In this document: piece after piece, positions 1 through 5,839 of the stretch | How positions within the stretch are numbered: the stretch's first letter is position 1 | Layout of the letters: the number at the start of each line of letters is the position of its first letter | DNA from: Cyanobacteriota bacterium | GTDB taxonomy: Bacteria; Cyanobacteriota; Cyanobacteriia; Phormidesmidales; Phormidesmidaceae | Assembly: GCA_027483425.1 (NCBI GenBank) | Contig: JAIXUR010000362.1 | Span: 1 to 5,839 of the forward strand | Direction: 5' to 3' | Length of the DNA stretch: 5,839 nucleotides | Program-made: the position numbers and the translations under genes | The notes under the pieces: model-generated | Seen by the model: only the letters and a program-made list of their open reading frames with translations | Told to the model about the DNA's origin: nothing | The model's database searches: none

Positions 1-968
1 GTCAGGGTACCCGTGGAGGGCAGGCCAAAAAACCGTTCCCCCACCGCCAAAGAGCCTTCGAGCACCTGGCTCAGCCGCTGGGCAATGGCGGCTGGATCGG
101 TCATTGTCTCTAGCTCGTCTGGGGGCAGGGTGAGGCCGTAAAACCGTTGGTAGAACTGCTCCATGCGGGTCAGCAGGTGCTGCCCTAGGGCCAGCAGGCG
201 GGGGTAATAGTCCGTCGCCGTCATCGCGGCCGGGTCGGTGAACGACTGCACCGGCAGGCCACAGTCGGCCTCGAGCTGGGCCATGAGCCGGTTGAGGGCT
301 GCCCAGTTGGGACGGGGATACATATACCGCAGGCCTACTGGCAGCAGCAGGACCTCCTCCGATCGCTCCGCCTTCTGTAAATCTTCCACGGCCCAAAAGG
401 CTAGCTGAGCGGTGCCCGGCTCCAGGTCACTGATCACTTCGCTGTGACCATTGGTGGCCCCCTCGGGGGCAATGGTCACCGGCAGCGGAGCAGTCAAGAT
501 CTGCTCGCGCACCGTCTTGAGCGCCTTTAGGTCGAGCCGTCGGCCCCGATGCACTGGAATGCCCCCGATCGCCGCAAACAACCAGCTCAACCACTGTCCG
601 GCCCACAGGGGCATACCCCGGTCGTACATAAAAAAGCTGTGCAGGGGGCGCTTAAGGCTAAAGCCCCGCTGGCGGGCCGCCCTTGGCACCAGCCGCGAAA
701 ACAGGTAGGACAGGCACATTGGGTCATCGACCTGGCTGTGGCGAAAGGCCATAATCAGCCGAATTTTGCCGGTTTGAAACTGGCGAAAACACTCGGCCAG
801 CACCTCGGGGTTGTCGCAGGTCACTGGCCAAATGCCCGCCGGTAGCCAGGGACGCAACCGCAGACGCAGCATCAGCGGCAGCAAAATATAGCTGCCCTGC
901 ACCACCCAAGGCTTGTAGCGGGGTGGAATAAAGCCCAGGGGCGGCTGGGCACGATTTAGCTTAGTCAA
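1..968 (-). CDS. PlsC-type 1-acyl-glycerol-3-phosphate acyltransferase family protein, C-terminus cut by window edge
   Basis: Reading the minus strand from 968 gives 322 uninterrupted residues that run off the left edge. The PlsC/LPLAT acyltransferase blocks appear in order: block I is the catalytic HX4D (RHSQVDD, H77 and D82), block II is GGIPVHRG (about 135-142), block III is APEGATNGH (168-176, with E169 and G170 of the EG core), and block IV is LLLPVGL (207-213). By family knowledge these enzymes move an acyl chain from acyl-ACP or acyl-CoA to a lysophospholipid, usually lysophosphatidate, at the inner membrane. A hydrophobic stretch at about 27-38 and another at 122-135 fit membrane association. 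The conserved-looking N-terminus (RAQPPLGFIPP) and the long tail after block IV suggest the larger cyanobacterial paralogue type rather than a minimal 200-240-residue PlsC, so the true acyl acceptor is uncertain. The start is TTG, because an in-frame TAG lies at 1002-1004 and no ATG or GTG occurs before residue 33. Confidence 0.88.
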   Translation of the reverse strand, partial: MTKLNRAQPPLGFIPPRYKPWVVQGSYILLPLMLRLRLRPWLPAGIWPVTCDNPEVLAECFRQFQTGKIRLIMAFRHSQVDDPMCLSYLFSRLVPRAARQRGFSLKRPLHSFFMYDRGMPLWAGQWLSWLFAAIGGIPVHRGRRLDLKALKTVREQILTAPLPVTIAPEGATNGHSEVISDLEPGTAQLAFWAVEDLQKAERSEEVLLLPVGLRYMYPRPNWAALNRLMAQLEADCGLPVQSFTDPAAMTATDYYPRLLALGQHLLTRMEQFYQRFYGLTLPPDELETMTDPAAIAQRLSQVLEGSLAVGERFFGLPSTGTL

Positions 969-975
969 CGGCAGG

Positions 976-979
976 CTCC
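976..979 (-). promoter_or_regulatory. Shine-Dalgarno GGAG deciding the TTG start of the acyltransferase
   Basis: On the minus strand GGAG lies 7 nt before the TTG at 968. It supports TTG as the start, and no other ATG, GTG or TTG lies between the in-frame stop at 1002-1004 and that codon. A CTG start could be argued but has no better ribosome site. Confidence 0.5.
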
Positions 980-1095
980 GGGGCAGTGGACGGGGTTTTC
1001 CCTAGCCAACTTTAGAGGAGATTTGGAGCTTGCGATCGCCTTCACCCGACAATTTCCTTTGGCCTACAGGCTATGACCGGGAAAAGGGTTAGAGG

Positions 1096-1181
1096 TGAAG
1101 GGTATGAGGTATGCGGGTAACGGTATGAGGTGAAGGTGAAGGTGAAGGATGAAGGGTATGAGGTGTGCGGTTAACGGTATG
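1096..1181. repeat. 32-bp direct repeat pair flanking GGTGAA hexamers
   Basis: Copy 1 is 1096-1127 and copy 2 is 1150-1181. They match at 30 of 32 positions, differing at A/G (1111/1165) and G/T (1117/1171). The 22-nt gap contains three perfect tandem GGTGAA units (1129-1146). The block is purine-rich on the plus strand and has no coding character. It looks like the short degenerate intergenic repeats common in cyanobacterial genomes, expanded by slippage or duplication. No transposase or CRISPR signature accompanies it. Confidence 0.75.
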
Positions 1182-1213
1182 GGGCCACCCGCAGACCGCA
1201 GACCGTTAACCGC
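1167..1213. repeat. 12-bp perfect inverted repeat with 23-nt loop
   Basis: GCGGTTAACGGT (1167-1178) is exactly complementary to ACCGTTAACCGC (1202-1213). The loop contains a tandem GCAGACC (1191-1197 and 1198-1204), whose second unit runs into the right arm. The left arm is part of the second copy of the 32-bp direct repeat. No T-run adjoins it on either strand, so it is not by itself an intrinsic terminator. It could be a protein-binding palindrome or a cruciform-prone repeat unit. Confidence 0.7.
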
Positions 1214-1224
1214 GCCCCGCGCCC

Positions 1225-1269
1225 AAAAATAAAAGTGTCTGACCCCTGAAAGCCCCCGGGATCAGACAC
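1225..1269 (-). terminator. Intrinsic terminator for leftward transcription
   Basis: On the minus strand the arms GTGTCTGA (1269-1262) and TCAGACAC (1242-1235) pair perfectly. A single mismatch is followed by three more G-C pairs that close an 11-nt loop. The hairpin is followed at once by TTTTATTTTT (1234-1225). The T-tract is on the minus strand only, so it ends transcripts coming from the protease gene and the RNA candidate, and shields the acyltransferase gene from read-through. Confidence 0.85.
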
Positions 1270-1280
1270 ATTAGTAACCG

Positions 1281-1451
1281 AAAAACACGTCTCAAGCAGA
1301 CCAGCCCTAAGGTTCAAATGCCCCCAAGTGAGCCGCCAGGGCTAAGCCTGCATGCGTTCTTCAGAATTAATCCCATTCTCGTTGGTCTGGCGGCTAGCGG
1401 CCTCGAGGGAATTACGGAACCCGATCGGTTGGTGGCGAAAGATGACTGTGT
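1281..1451 (-). ncRNA. Candidate structured RNA, 6S RNA-like
   Basis: The minus-strand transcript from about 1451 to 1281 (171 nt) folds into one long interrupted hairpin. The closing stem pairs CACaGUCaUC (1450-1441) with GAGACGUG (1293-1286), giving 8 pairs with two bulged A. Next, ACCAACC (1433-1427) pairs with GGCUGGU (1306-1300) with one A-C mismatch. GGUUC (1421-1417) pairs with GAACC (1315-1311). A large asymmetric central bubble follows, then a perfect 9-bp stem AGCCGCCAG/CUGGCGGCU (1395-1387 with 1339-1331) topped by a roughly 47-nt terminal region. Five U (1285-1281) follow the closing stem. A closing stem, central bubble and terminal stem at 170-190 nt is the architecture of 6S RNA, which binds housekeeping RNA polymerase. 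The 3' bubble edge UUGAACCUUAGGG recalls UUGAACCAAGGG of E. coli 6S. The identification is inferred from fold and size, not from alignment. Alternatives are a structured 3' UTR of the protease mRNA or another sRNA. Most pairs would also form on the plus strand, but the U-run and promoter favour minus. Confidence 0.55.
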
Positions 1452-1458
1452 AAGTTCA

Positions 1459-1487
1459 GTGATATTACCCAGGCCCGGCCTGGTCAA
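1459..1487 (-). promoter_or_regulatory. Candidate promoter of the structured RNA
   Basis: On the minus strand TTGACC (1487-1482, 5 of 6 to the -35 consensus) is followed after 17 nt by TATCAC (1464-1459, 4 of 6 to the -10 consensus). The predicted start is about A1451, directly before the closing stem of the RNA candidate. A second -10-like hexamer, TAATAT (1467-1462), sits at a short 14-nt spacing. The -35 box contains the stop codon of the protease gene (1486-1484). Confidence 0.45.
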
Positions 1488-2365
1488 GACCGGTAGCCCT
1501 GGTTGGCGAAGTAGGGGAGGGGGGTCTGAGCATCGGGCCAATGGTAGGCGACGTAGCGCAGTACCCAGGGGGCAGACACCAGCAGGCAAACCAGCCCCAG
1601 CCACCAGTTGGCGCGAAATTCTGCCAGGGTGGTGAGGGTGTTGGCGGTGGGCTGGGCGGTGAGGAAGTCTATGCCTGAGGCGATCGCATTGTTGAGAGCA
1701 TGGGCCACCATGGGCACCAGGAGCGATCGCGTACTTAGGTACAGCAGCGCCATCACCACCCCAAACACAAACAGCCCTATTAGATTAGAGTGCAGCATCC
1801 CAAACAGGATCGATGTCATCACAATGGCCGGGCGAATGCCCCACTTCACCCCCCAGCGGTGCAGCAGCACTCCGCGAAAGATAAACTCCTCGGTAATTGG
1901 GGCTACCACCACCACCGAAAACAGCACCAGCCCGTTGTAAAGACCGGGGGTGGCGACCTGGTCGGGAGACAACAGCAGCGACTGGTGCAGCGTCGCCTCG
2001 ACCCACCCTGGGGCCACCAGCGATAGCCCCAGGTAGGACACCTGAAACGCGCCCTGGGAAAACAAAAATACCCCCACCACCAGCCACAGCAGCTGCACCC
2101 AGGCCAGCTGCCGGGGCCAGGGGCCAAATAGGGCGGCCAGGCGAATGGGCGATCGCCGCGCCGCCGCCACAATCGATAGGCACAGCCCCGAAAAAACAAG
2201 GCTGTAGAGAATCGGTGCCAAAATTGGGTCGCCACCCTGAAAGGGCATGAGTTCTAGGGCACCCAAGATGCTAAACACCAGGGCCATGGTGAGGGAAATC
2301 GCCAAAAAGATCAGCAGCACCAGACGGGCCTTGAGAGCCAGAAACGGATTTTCAGATGTTGCCAT
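1484..2365 (-). CDS. CPBP-family intramembrane glutamic endopeptidase (Rce1/CAAX protease-like)
   Basis: A 293-residue polytopic membrane protein with the three CPBP/Abi signature motifs: EEFIFR at 159-164 (catalytic E159/E160 and R164), FGMLH at 188-192 (H192), and HALNNA at 222-227 (H222 and N226). Hydrophobic segments lie at about 13-37, 48-68, 85-106, 142-157, 178-195, 196-212 and 254-272. The catalytic residues therefore lie in the membrane core, as in archaeal Rce1. Family members cleave prenylated CAAX proteins in eukaryotes; in bacteria the substrates are mostly unknown, with roles proposed in bacteriocin self-immunity and regulated proteolysis. Nothing nearby points to a bacteriocin. 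ATG at 2365 is preceded by GAGG (2377-2374) at 8 nt, a good ribosome site. The gene is divergent from the cyclase and its 3' end abuts the structured RNA candidate. The family call is firm; the substrate is unknown. Confidence 0.93.
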   Translation of the reverse strand: MATSENPFLALKARLVLLIFLAISLTMALVFSILGALELMPFQGGDPILAPILYSLVFSGLCLSIVAAARRSPIRLAALFGPWPRQLAWVQLLWLVVGVFLFSQGAFQVSYLGLSLVAPGWVEATLHQSLLLSPDQVATPGLYNGLVLFSVVVVAPITEEFIFRGVLLHRWGVKWGIRPAIVMTSILFGMLHSNLIGLFVFGVVMALLYLSTRSLLVPMVAHALNNAIASGIDFLTAQPTANTLTTLAEFRANWWLGLVCLLVSAPWVLRYVAYHWPDAQTPLPYFANQGYRS

Positions 2366-2406
2366 ACCCCATCCCTCGCCCCAGACCGCTGGAGTAAACT
2401 ACCGAA

Positions 2407-2419
2407 GCTAGGCCCTAGC
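2407..2419. promoter_or_regulatory. Short palindrome upstream of the protease gene
   Basis: GCTAGG and CCTAGC form perfect 6-bp arms around a central C, 42 nt upstream of the protease ATG. The position suits an operator or a leader hairpin, but a 6-bp palindrome alone is weak evidence and no regulator family is recognised. Confidence 0.2.
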
Positions 2420-2427
2420 CTCTCCGA

Positions 2428-2450
2428 ATTCAACCATGAAATTCAATCAT
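2428..2450. repeat. Direct repeat ATTCAAYCAT, 13-bp period
   Basis: ATTCAACCAT (2428-2437) and ATTCAATCAT (2441-2450) match at 9 of 10 positions, 13 bp apart centre to centre. They lie in the AT-rich island of the divergent intergenic region between the protease and cyclase genes. A tandem half-site of this form could bind a regulator, but no known consensus is recognised. Confidence 0.3.
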
Positions 2451-2468
2451 CAATTGTCTGGGGGGCGC

Positions 2469-2474
2469 TATAAC
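2469..2474 (+). promoter_or_regulatory. Possible -10 element for the cyclase gene
   Basis: TATAAC matches the -10 consensus at 5 of 6 positions and lies directly after the AT-rich island. No -35 box is seen at 16-18 nt, so activator dependence or a false match are both possible. If used, the cyclase mRNA would have a leader of roughly 165 nt. Confidence 0.25.
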
Positions 2475-2521
2475 TGAGGCACATTGAGAATCTCTACCAG
2501 GGTCAGTGAGGATCGAGCCAA

Positions 2522-2546
2522 GCTGCCGGCCACCGTTGGCCGCAGC
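2522..2546. other. Hairpin in the presumed leader of the cyclase gene
   Basis: The left arm 2522-2532 (GCTGC, bulged C, GGCCA) pairs with TGGCCGCAGC (2537-2546) to give 10 pairs around a 4-nt loop CCGT. No T-run follows on either strand, so it is not an intrinsic terminator. It lies about 100 nt before the cyclase ATG and could affect leader folding or stability. Confidence 0.4.
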
Positions 2547-2646
2547 CCATGGGTTTCGACTCCAGGGTGCTTCTACGGCGACTGTTCTGAGCCTCCCAGG
2601 TCAGCGCCTATCGTGACGGGGGCGGTCATTTTTGCTCTAGGGCTCC

Positions 2647-3864
2647 ATGACTAACGCTTCGCCAGACTTAGGCGTCATTCTAGTGGCACCCGTGGCCGAC
2701 AGTAGCCTGGGGCCGCTGGGGCCATTATTAGCGGCCCTACAGGCAAAAGGCCACAACCTGCGCCAGGTCAGCAGCGAGGAGGAAACCATCGCGGCGGCCG
2801 AGGCTGACCCTCCCGATCTAATTTTGCTAGCGGTCGACCAGTTCGACACCGCCGCCATGCGGGTGTGCCATCGGCTCAAAAAACGGCCCCAGACCCGTCA
2901 CATTGCCCTGGTGGTGGTGGGCCAAGACCAGGCGCTGGCGCGGCGACTGCGGGCCTTTGAGTTTGGCGTGGTCGACTACATTGACCGCAGCCTGTGGGTA
3001 GAAGAAGCCGCCGCTCGGATCAACGCCCAGGTGGCCACCCATCGGCTACAGGGACGGCTGCGGCGGCAGGCCCAACGGGCCGTGTCGGCGGGTAGTGCCA
3101 CCAACCTATTGAGCAACCTACAAAACGCCCTGCGGCGGCAGGCCCAGCTGTTGCAGACCCAGAACCAACAGCTACAGCAGGAGATGCAGGAGCGGGAGCA
3201 GGCCCAGCAGGCACTCCGCCTGGAGCAGCAAAAGTCAGAACAGCTGCTGCTGAACATCTTGCCCCGGGCCGTAGTCGGCAAACTCAAGCAGTTGGAGGGG
3301 TCCTTGGCCGAGCGCTTTGACGATGTCACTATCCTGTTTGCCGACATTGTCAACTTCACGCCCCTGGCCGCCCAGATTAGTCCCCTGGAGCTGGTGAACT
3401 GGCTCAACCAAATTTTTTCGGCCTTTGACCGCCTGGCCGAGCGCTATCAGCTCGAAAAGATCAAAACCATTGGTGACGCCTACATGGTGGTGGGTGGTCT
3501 GCCCCTGCCCCGTGCCGACCATCCCGAGGCGGTGATGGAGATGGCCCTGGCGATGCAAGACGAGGCCACCCGCATTGCCCGCAGTGATGGCCAGGTGTTT
3601 CAGCTGCGCATTGGCATTAACACTGGGCCCGTGGTGGCCGGGGTGATTGGCATTAAAAAATTTAGCTACGACCTCTGGGGCGACGCGGTCAATATTGCCA
3701 GCCGCATGGAATCCCAAGGGGCACCGGGCAAAATTCAGATTACCGAGGCCACCTACCAGCGGCTTAGGCACCGCTATGCCTTTGAGGAGGTGGACCAGGT
3801 TATGGTCAAGGGCCACGGCTATCTGACCTCTTACCAATACGTCGGCCCTGGACAAAAAGCTTGA
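2647..3864 (+). CDS. Class III adenylate cyclase with degenerate receiver domain and coiled coil
   Basis: 405 residues, cytosolic, with no membrane segment. Residues about 9-128 follow the receiver (CheY) fold, but the phospho-acceptor after PDLILL is Ala62 instead of Asp. The early acidic pair is Ala14-Pro15, and the conserved Lys near DYI is Arg114. Residues about 155-203 form a Gln/Glu-rich coiled coil, followed by the transducer-like element LLNILPRAVVGKLK (201-214). The catalytic domain (about 225-400) is complete: metal-binding D233 (FADIVNF) and D277 (TIGDAYM), adenine-selecting K273 and D342, ribose-orienting N349, and triphosphate-binding R353. This set predicts ATP to cAMP conversion by a homodimer, not a guanylate cyclase. 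In-frame TAG at 2638-2640 makes ATG 2647 the first possible start; the ribosome site is weak (AGGG, 4-nt spacing). Tandem stops TGA TAG end it. glyS follows after 149 nt on the same strand. The input signal is unknown; phosphorylation of this receiver looks impossible. Confidence 0.93.
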   Translation: MTNASPDLGVILVAPVADSSLGPLGPLLAALQAKGHNLRQVSSEEETIAAAEADPPDLILLAVDQFDTAAMRVCHRLKKRPQTRHIALVVVGQDQALARRLRAFEFGVVDYIDRSLWVEEAAARINAQVATHRLQGRLRRQAQRAVSAGSATNLLSNLQNALRRQAQLLQTQNQQLQQEMQEREQAQQALRLEQQKSEQLLLNILPRAVVGKLKQLEGSLAERFDDVTILFADIVNFTPLAAQISPLELVNWLNQIFSAFDRLAERYQLEKIKTIGDAYMVVGGLPLPRADHPEAVMEMALAMQDEATRIARSDGQVFQLRIGINTGPVVAGVIGIKKFSYDLWGDAVNIASRMESQGAPGKIQITEATYQRLRHRYAFEEVDQVMVKGHGYLTSYQYVGPGQKA

Positions 3865-4013
3865 TAGACTGAAAAAGCTAAAATTCCGGCGGCTGGGTTA
3901 GGTATGCTTGGGTACTGCCCCTGGCGCAACGGGGCTTGGCCCGGCCCACGGTTCCCGGCCCATGTTCAAAGCAAGACCCATCAGGGCTGACCCACGGTTA
4001 ACGTATATCTCCT

Positions 4014-5839
4014 ATGGCGACATTTTTGCTGGAAGTTGGCACTGAAGAACTGCCCGCCAGTTTTGTAAGCGATGCCCTCCACCAGTGGCAAACCCGGATT
4101 CCCGCTGAGCTGACCGACCTGGCCCTGGCCCCTGAGGCGGTGCGCTTCTACGGTACCCCCCGCCGCCTGGTCGTCATGATTGACGGGCTGCCCCGTTGCC
4201 AGCCCGATCGCCAGGAAGAGGTCAAAGGGCCCCCGGCCCAGGCGGCCTTCAAAGCCGGTCAACCGACCCAGGCCGCCCTGGGGTTTGCCAAGTCTAGGGG
4301 CGTAGACGTGGCGGCCCTGGAGGTGCGCGATACCGATAAGGGGGCCTTTGTCTTCGTCAACCAGGAGATTCCGGGGCGGGCCGCCACCGATCTGCTGACC
4401 GAGCTGATTCCCCAGTGGATTTTTGGTCTAGAGGGCAAACGATTTATGCGCTGGGGCGATGGGGATCTGCGCTTTCCGCGCCCGATTCGCTGGTTGGTGG
4501 CGCTGCTCGATGGTGACGTGTTGCCCCTGAGCTTAGAAAATGGCTCCCTGGTGTGCCAGAGCGATCGCATCTCCCAGGGGCACCGGGTACTGCACCCCGC
4601 CCCGGTAGTCCTGCACCGCGCCCAAGACTACGTCGAGGCGCTGCGCAGTGCCTACGTCGAAATTGACCCCACCGCCCGTCGCCTTCTTATTCACCGGCAG
4701 GTGGAAGCCGCGGCCCAGCCCCTGGGGGGGGTGCCGATGATTTCCCCGGCTTTACTGGATGAAGTCACCAACCTGGTGGAGTGGCCCACCGCCGTGGTGG
4801 GTAAGTTTGATCCTGAGTTTCTCAACCTGCCGCCCGAGGTCGCCATCATTGAGATGGAAAGCCACCAGCGCTACTTTCCGATCAAACAGAGGGCCGATGG
4901 CCCGGCCCTGATGCCCTACTTTGTGACTATCTCCAACGGCGACCCGAGCAAAGAGGCCATTATTGCCGAGGGCAACGCTCGGGTGATTCGGGCCCGCCTC
5001 TCCGACGGCAAATTTTTCTTTGATGCCGATCGCGCCCAGCCCCTGGATGCCTTTGTGGCCAAACTGGAAACCGTCACCTTTGAAGAGCGCCTGGGGTCTA
5101 TGGCCGCCAAGGTCAAGCGCCTGGGGGCCGTGGCGGATCATCTCTGCGATCAGCTCAACCTGGGGGCGCAACCCCGTCAGCACATTCGCCGAGCCGCTTA
5201 CCTGTGCAAGGCCGATCTAGTCACCCAAATGGTGGGCGAGTTCCCCGAGCTCCAGGGGGTGATGGGGCAAAAGTACGCCCTGCACAGCGGCGAGCCCGAG
5301 GCCGTCGCCACCGCCATTGGCGAACATTATCTGCCTCGGGGGGCCCAGGATACGCTACCCCAAACCCTGGTCGGTCAGGTGGTTGGCATTGCCGATCGCC
5401 TCGATACCCTGGTGGGCATTTTTAGCACCGGCCAGTTGCCCACGGGCTCCTCGGATCCCTTTGCCCTACGGCGGGCGGCCAATGCGGTGCTGAATGTGAT
5501 CTGGGCCGCTGGGCTGCCCCTCGACCTGGCTCGGTTGCTGGATACCGTAGTACAAGACTTTGCCCAGGATCCGGCTTTGGCGGTGACCGATCCCGCCGCC
5601 CTCGGTACCCAGCTCCACGATTTCTTTTTGCAGCGGGTACAGACGCTTTTGCAGGATGAGCTGGCCATTGACTATGACCTCGTGAGTGCCGTGCTGGGTC
5701 GTCGGGCTCTATCTGACCCTCTGGATGTCAAGGATCGCGCCCTGTTTTTACAGGCGATGCGCCAGAGCGGCCGGATGGATAAGGTGTACGAAACCGTGAA
5801 TCGGGCCACCCGCCTGGCGGCCCAGGGCACCCTGGGAAC
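4014..5839 (+). CDS. glyS: Glycyl-tRNA synthetase beta subunit, C-terminus cut by window edge
   Basis: 608 complete codons without a stop run to the right edge. The protein opens with the canonical MATFLLEVGTEELPA. Other family blocks are RFMRWGDGDLRFPRPIRWLV (about 144-163), SHQRYFP, FEERLGSM, the KADLVTQMVGEFPELQG stretch (about 399-415), ADRLDTLVGIF (460-470) and PTGSSDPFALRRA (from 476). The beta subunit pairs with GlyQ in the bacterial alpha2beta2 enzyme that charges tRNA-Gly in the cytoplasm; the beta chain supplies most of the tRNA contacts. The usual length is near 690-720 residues, so roughly 100 C-terminal residues, including much of the anticodon-binding domain, are outside. glyQ is not in the window. 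In-frame TAA at 3999-4001 fixes ATG 4014 as the first start. No purine-rich ribosome site precedes it (the upstream bases are TATATCTCCT), which is not rare in cyanobacteria. Confidence 0.97.
   Translation, partial: MATFLLEVGTEELPASFVSDALHQWQTRIPAELTDLALAPEAVRFYGTPRRLVVMIDGLPRCQPDRQEEVKGPPAQAAFKAGQPTQAALGFAKSRGVDVAALEVRDTDKGAFVFVNQEIPGRAATDLLTELIPQWIFGLEGKRFMRWGDGDLRFPRPIRWLVALLDGDVLPLSLENGSLVCQSDRISQGHRVLHPAPVVLHRAQDYVEALRSAYVEIDPTARRLLIHRQVEAAAQPLGGVPMISPALLDEVTNLVEWPTAVVGKFDPEFLNLPPEVAIIEMESHQRYFPIKQRADGPALMPYFVTISNGDPSKEAIIAEGNARVIRARLSDGKFFFDADRAQPLDAFVAKLETVTFEERLGSMAAKVKRLGAVADHLCDQLNLGAQPRQHIRRAAYLCKADLVTQMVGEFPELQGVMGQKYALHSGEPEAVATAIGEHYLPRGAQDTLPQTLVGQVVGIADRLDTLVGIFSTGQLPTGSSDPFALRRAANAVLNVIWAAGLPLDLARLLDTVVQDFAQDPALAVTDPAALGTQLHDFFLQRVQTLLQDELAIDYDLVSAVLGRRALSDPLDVKDRALFLQAMRQSGRMDKVYETVNRATRLAAQGTLG

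Noticed and set aside
1096..1181. Two near-identical 32-bp repeats with a 22-nt spacer, like a minimal CRISPR array
   Set aside because: Only two copies, the spacer is GGTGAA simple repeat, and there are no cas genes or leader.
1314..1635. Open reading frames on both strands (1314-1604 minus, 1318-1635 plus) covering the structured RNA region
   Set aside because: Neither shows a recognisable domain or convincing ribosome site; both run into the 3' end of the protease gene in another frame and are better explained by the RNA and that gene.
1785..2250. Several overlapping open frames inside the protease gene on both strands
   Set aside because: Pro/Gly/Arg-rich products typical of alternative frames in GC-rich DNA; the CPBP motifs lie only in the 1484-2365 frame.
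2614..2628. TGAC-N7-GTCA just upstream of the cyclase ATG as a cAMP-receptor site
   Set aside because: The arms are only 4 bp and the spacing does not fit the TGTGA-N6-TCACA consensus of CRP-type regulators.
3235..3855. 206-residue open frame antisense to the cyclase catalytic domain
   Set aside because: It is a mirror of a GC-rich coding region; the product is low-complexity and matches no family I know, while the plus-strand frame carries every cyclase motif.
3917..3935. GCCCC/GGGGC hairpin after the cyclase gene as a terminator
   Set aside because: Only 5 bp with a 9-nt loop and no T-run follows.
3995..4003. CGGTTAACG before glyS, the same 9-mer as at 1168-1176 in the repeat block
   Set aside because: A 9-bp match is too short to claim a dispersed repeat, and the flanking bases do not agree.

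Overview
The window looks like cyanobacterial chromosome, probably from a GC-rich filamentous lineage of the Leptolyngbya/Nodosilinea kind (the genus is a guess). The octamer GCGATCGC (HIP1, a cyanobacterial hallmark) occurs at 1032, 1680, 1723, 2149 and 4561. The protein families and wording of the motifs also fit cyanobacteria.

Layout. (1) Positions 1-968, minus strand: a PlsC-type acyltransferase whose C-terminus lies beyond the left edge. (2) Positions 969-1224: non-coding DNA holding a repeat block (a 32-bp direct repeat, GGTGAA hexamers and a 12-bp inverted repeat). (3) Positions 1225-1487, minus strand: a promoter-like pair, a roughly 170-nt RNA that folds into one long interrupted hairpin resembling 6S RNA, and a strong intrinsic terminator. 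(4) Positions 1484-2365, minus strand: a CPBP-family membrane protease (Rce1-like). (5) Positions 2366-2646: a divergent intergenic region with short repeats and a 10-bp hairpin. (6) Positions 2647-3864, plus strand: a class III adenylate cyclase with a degenerate receiver domain and a coiled coil. (7) Positions 4014-5839, plus strand: glyS, the glycyl-tRNA synthetase beta subunit, cut at the right edge.

How they work together. No single pathway links these genes. Acyltransferase and protease are membrane-associated and read leftward. Cyclase (signalling) and glyS (translation) read rightward and could share a transcript, since only 149 nt separate them and no convincing terminator lies between. 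The most interesting element is the candidate structured RNA just behind the protease gene. Its putative -35 box overlaps the protease stop codon, and it is followed first by a U5 run and then by a second hairpin terminator. I see no defence system, mobile element, CRISPR array, tRNA or rRNA. The four protein genes are ordinary family members; the exception is the cyclase, whose receiver domain lacks the phosphorylation residues.
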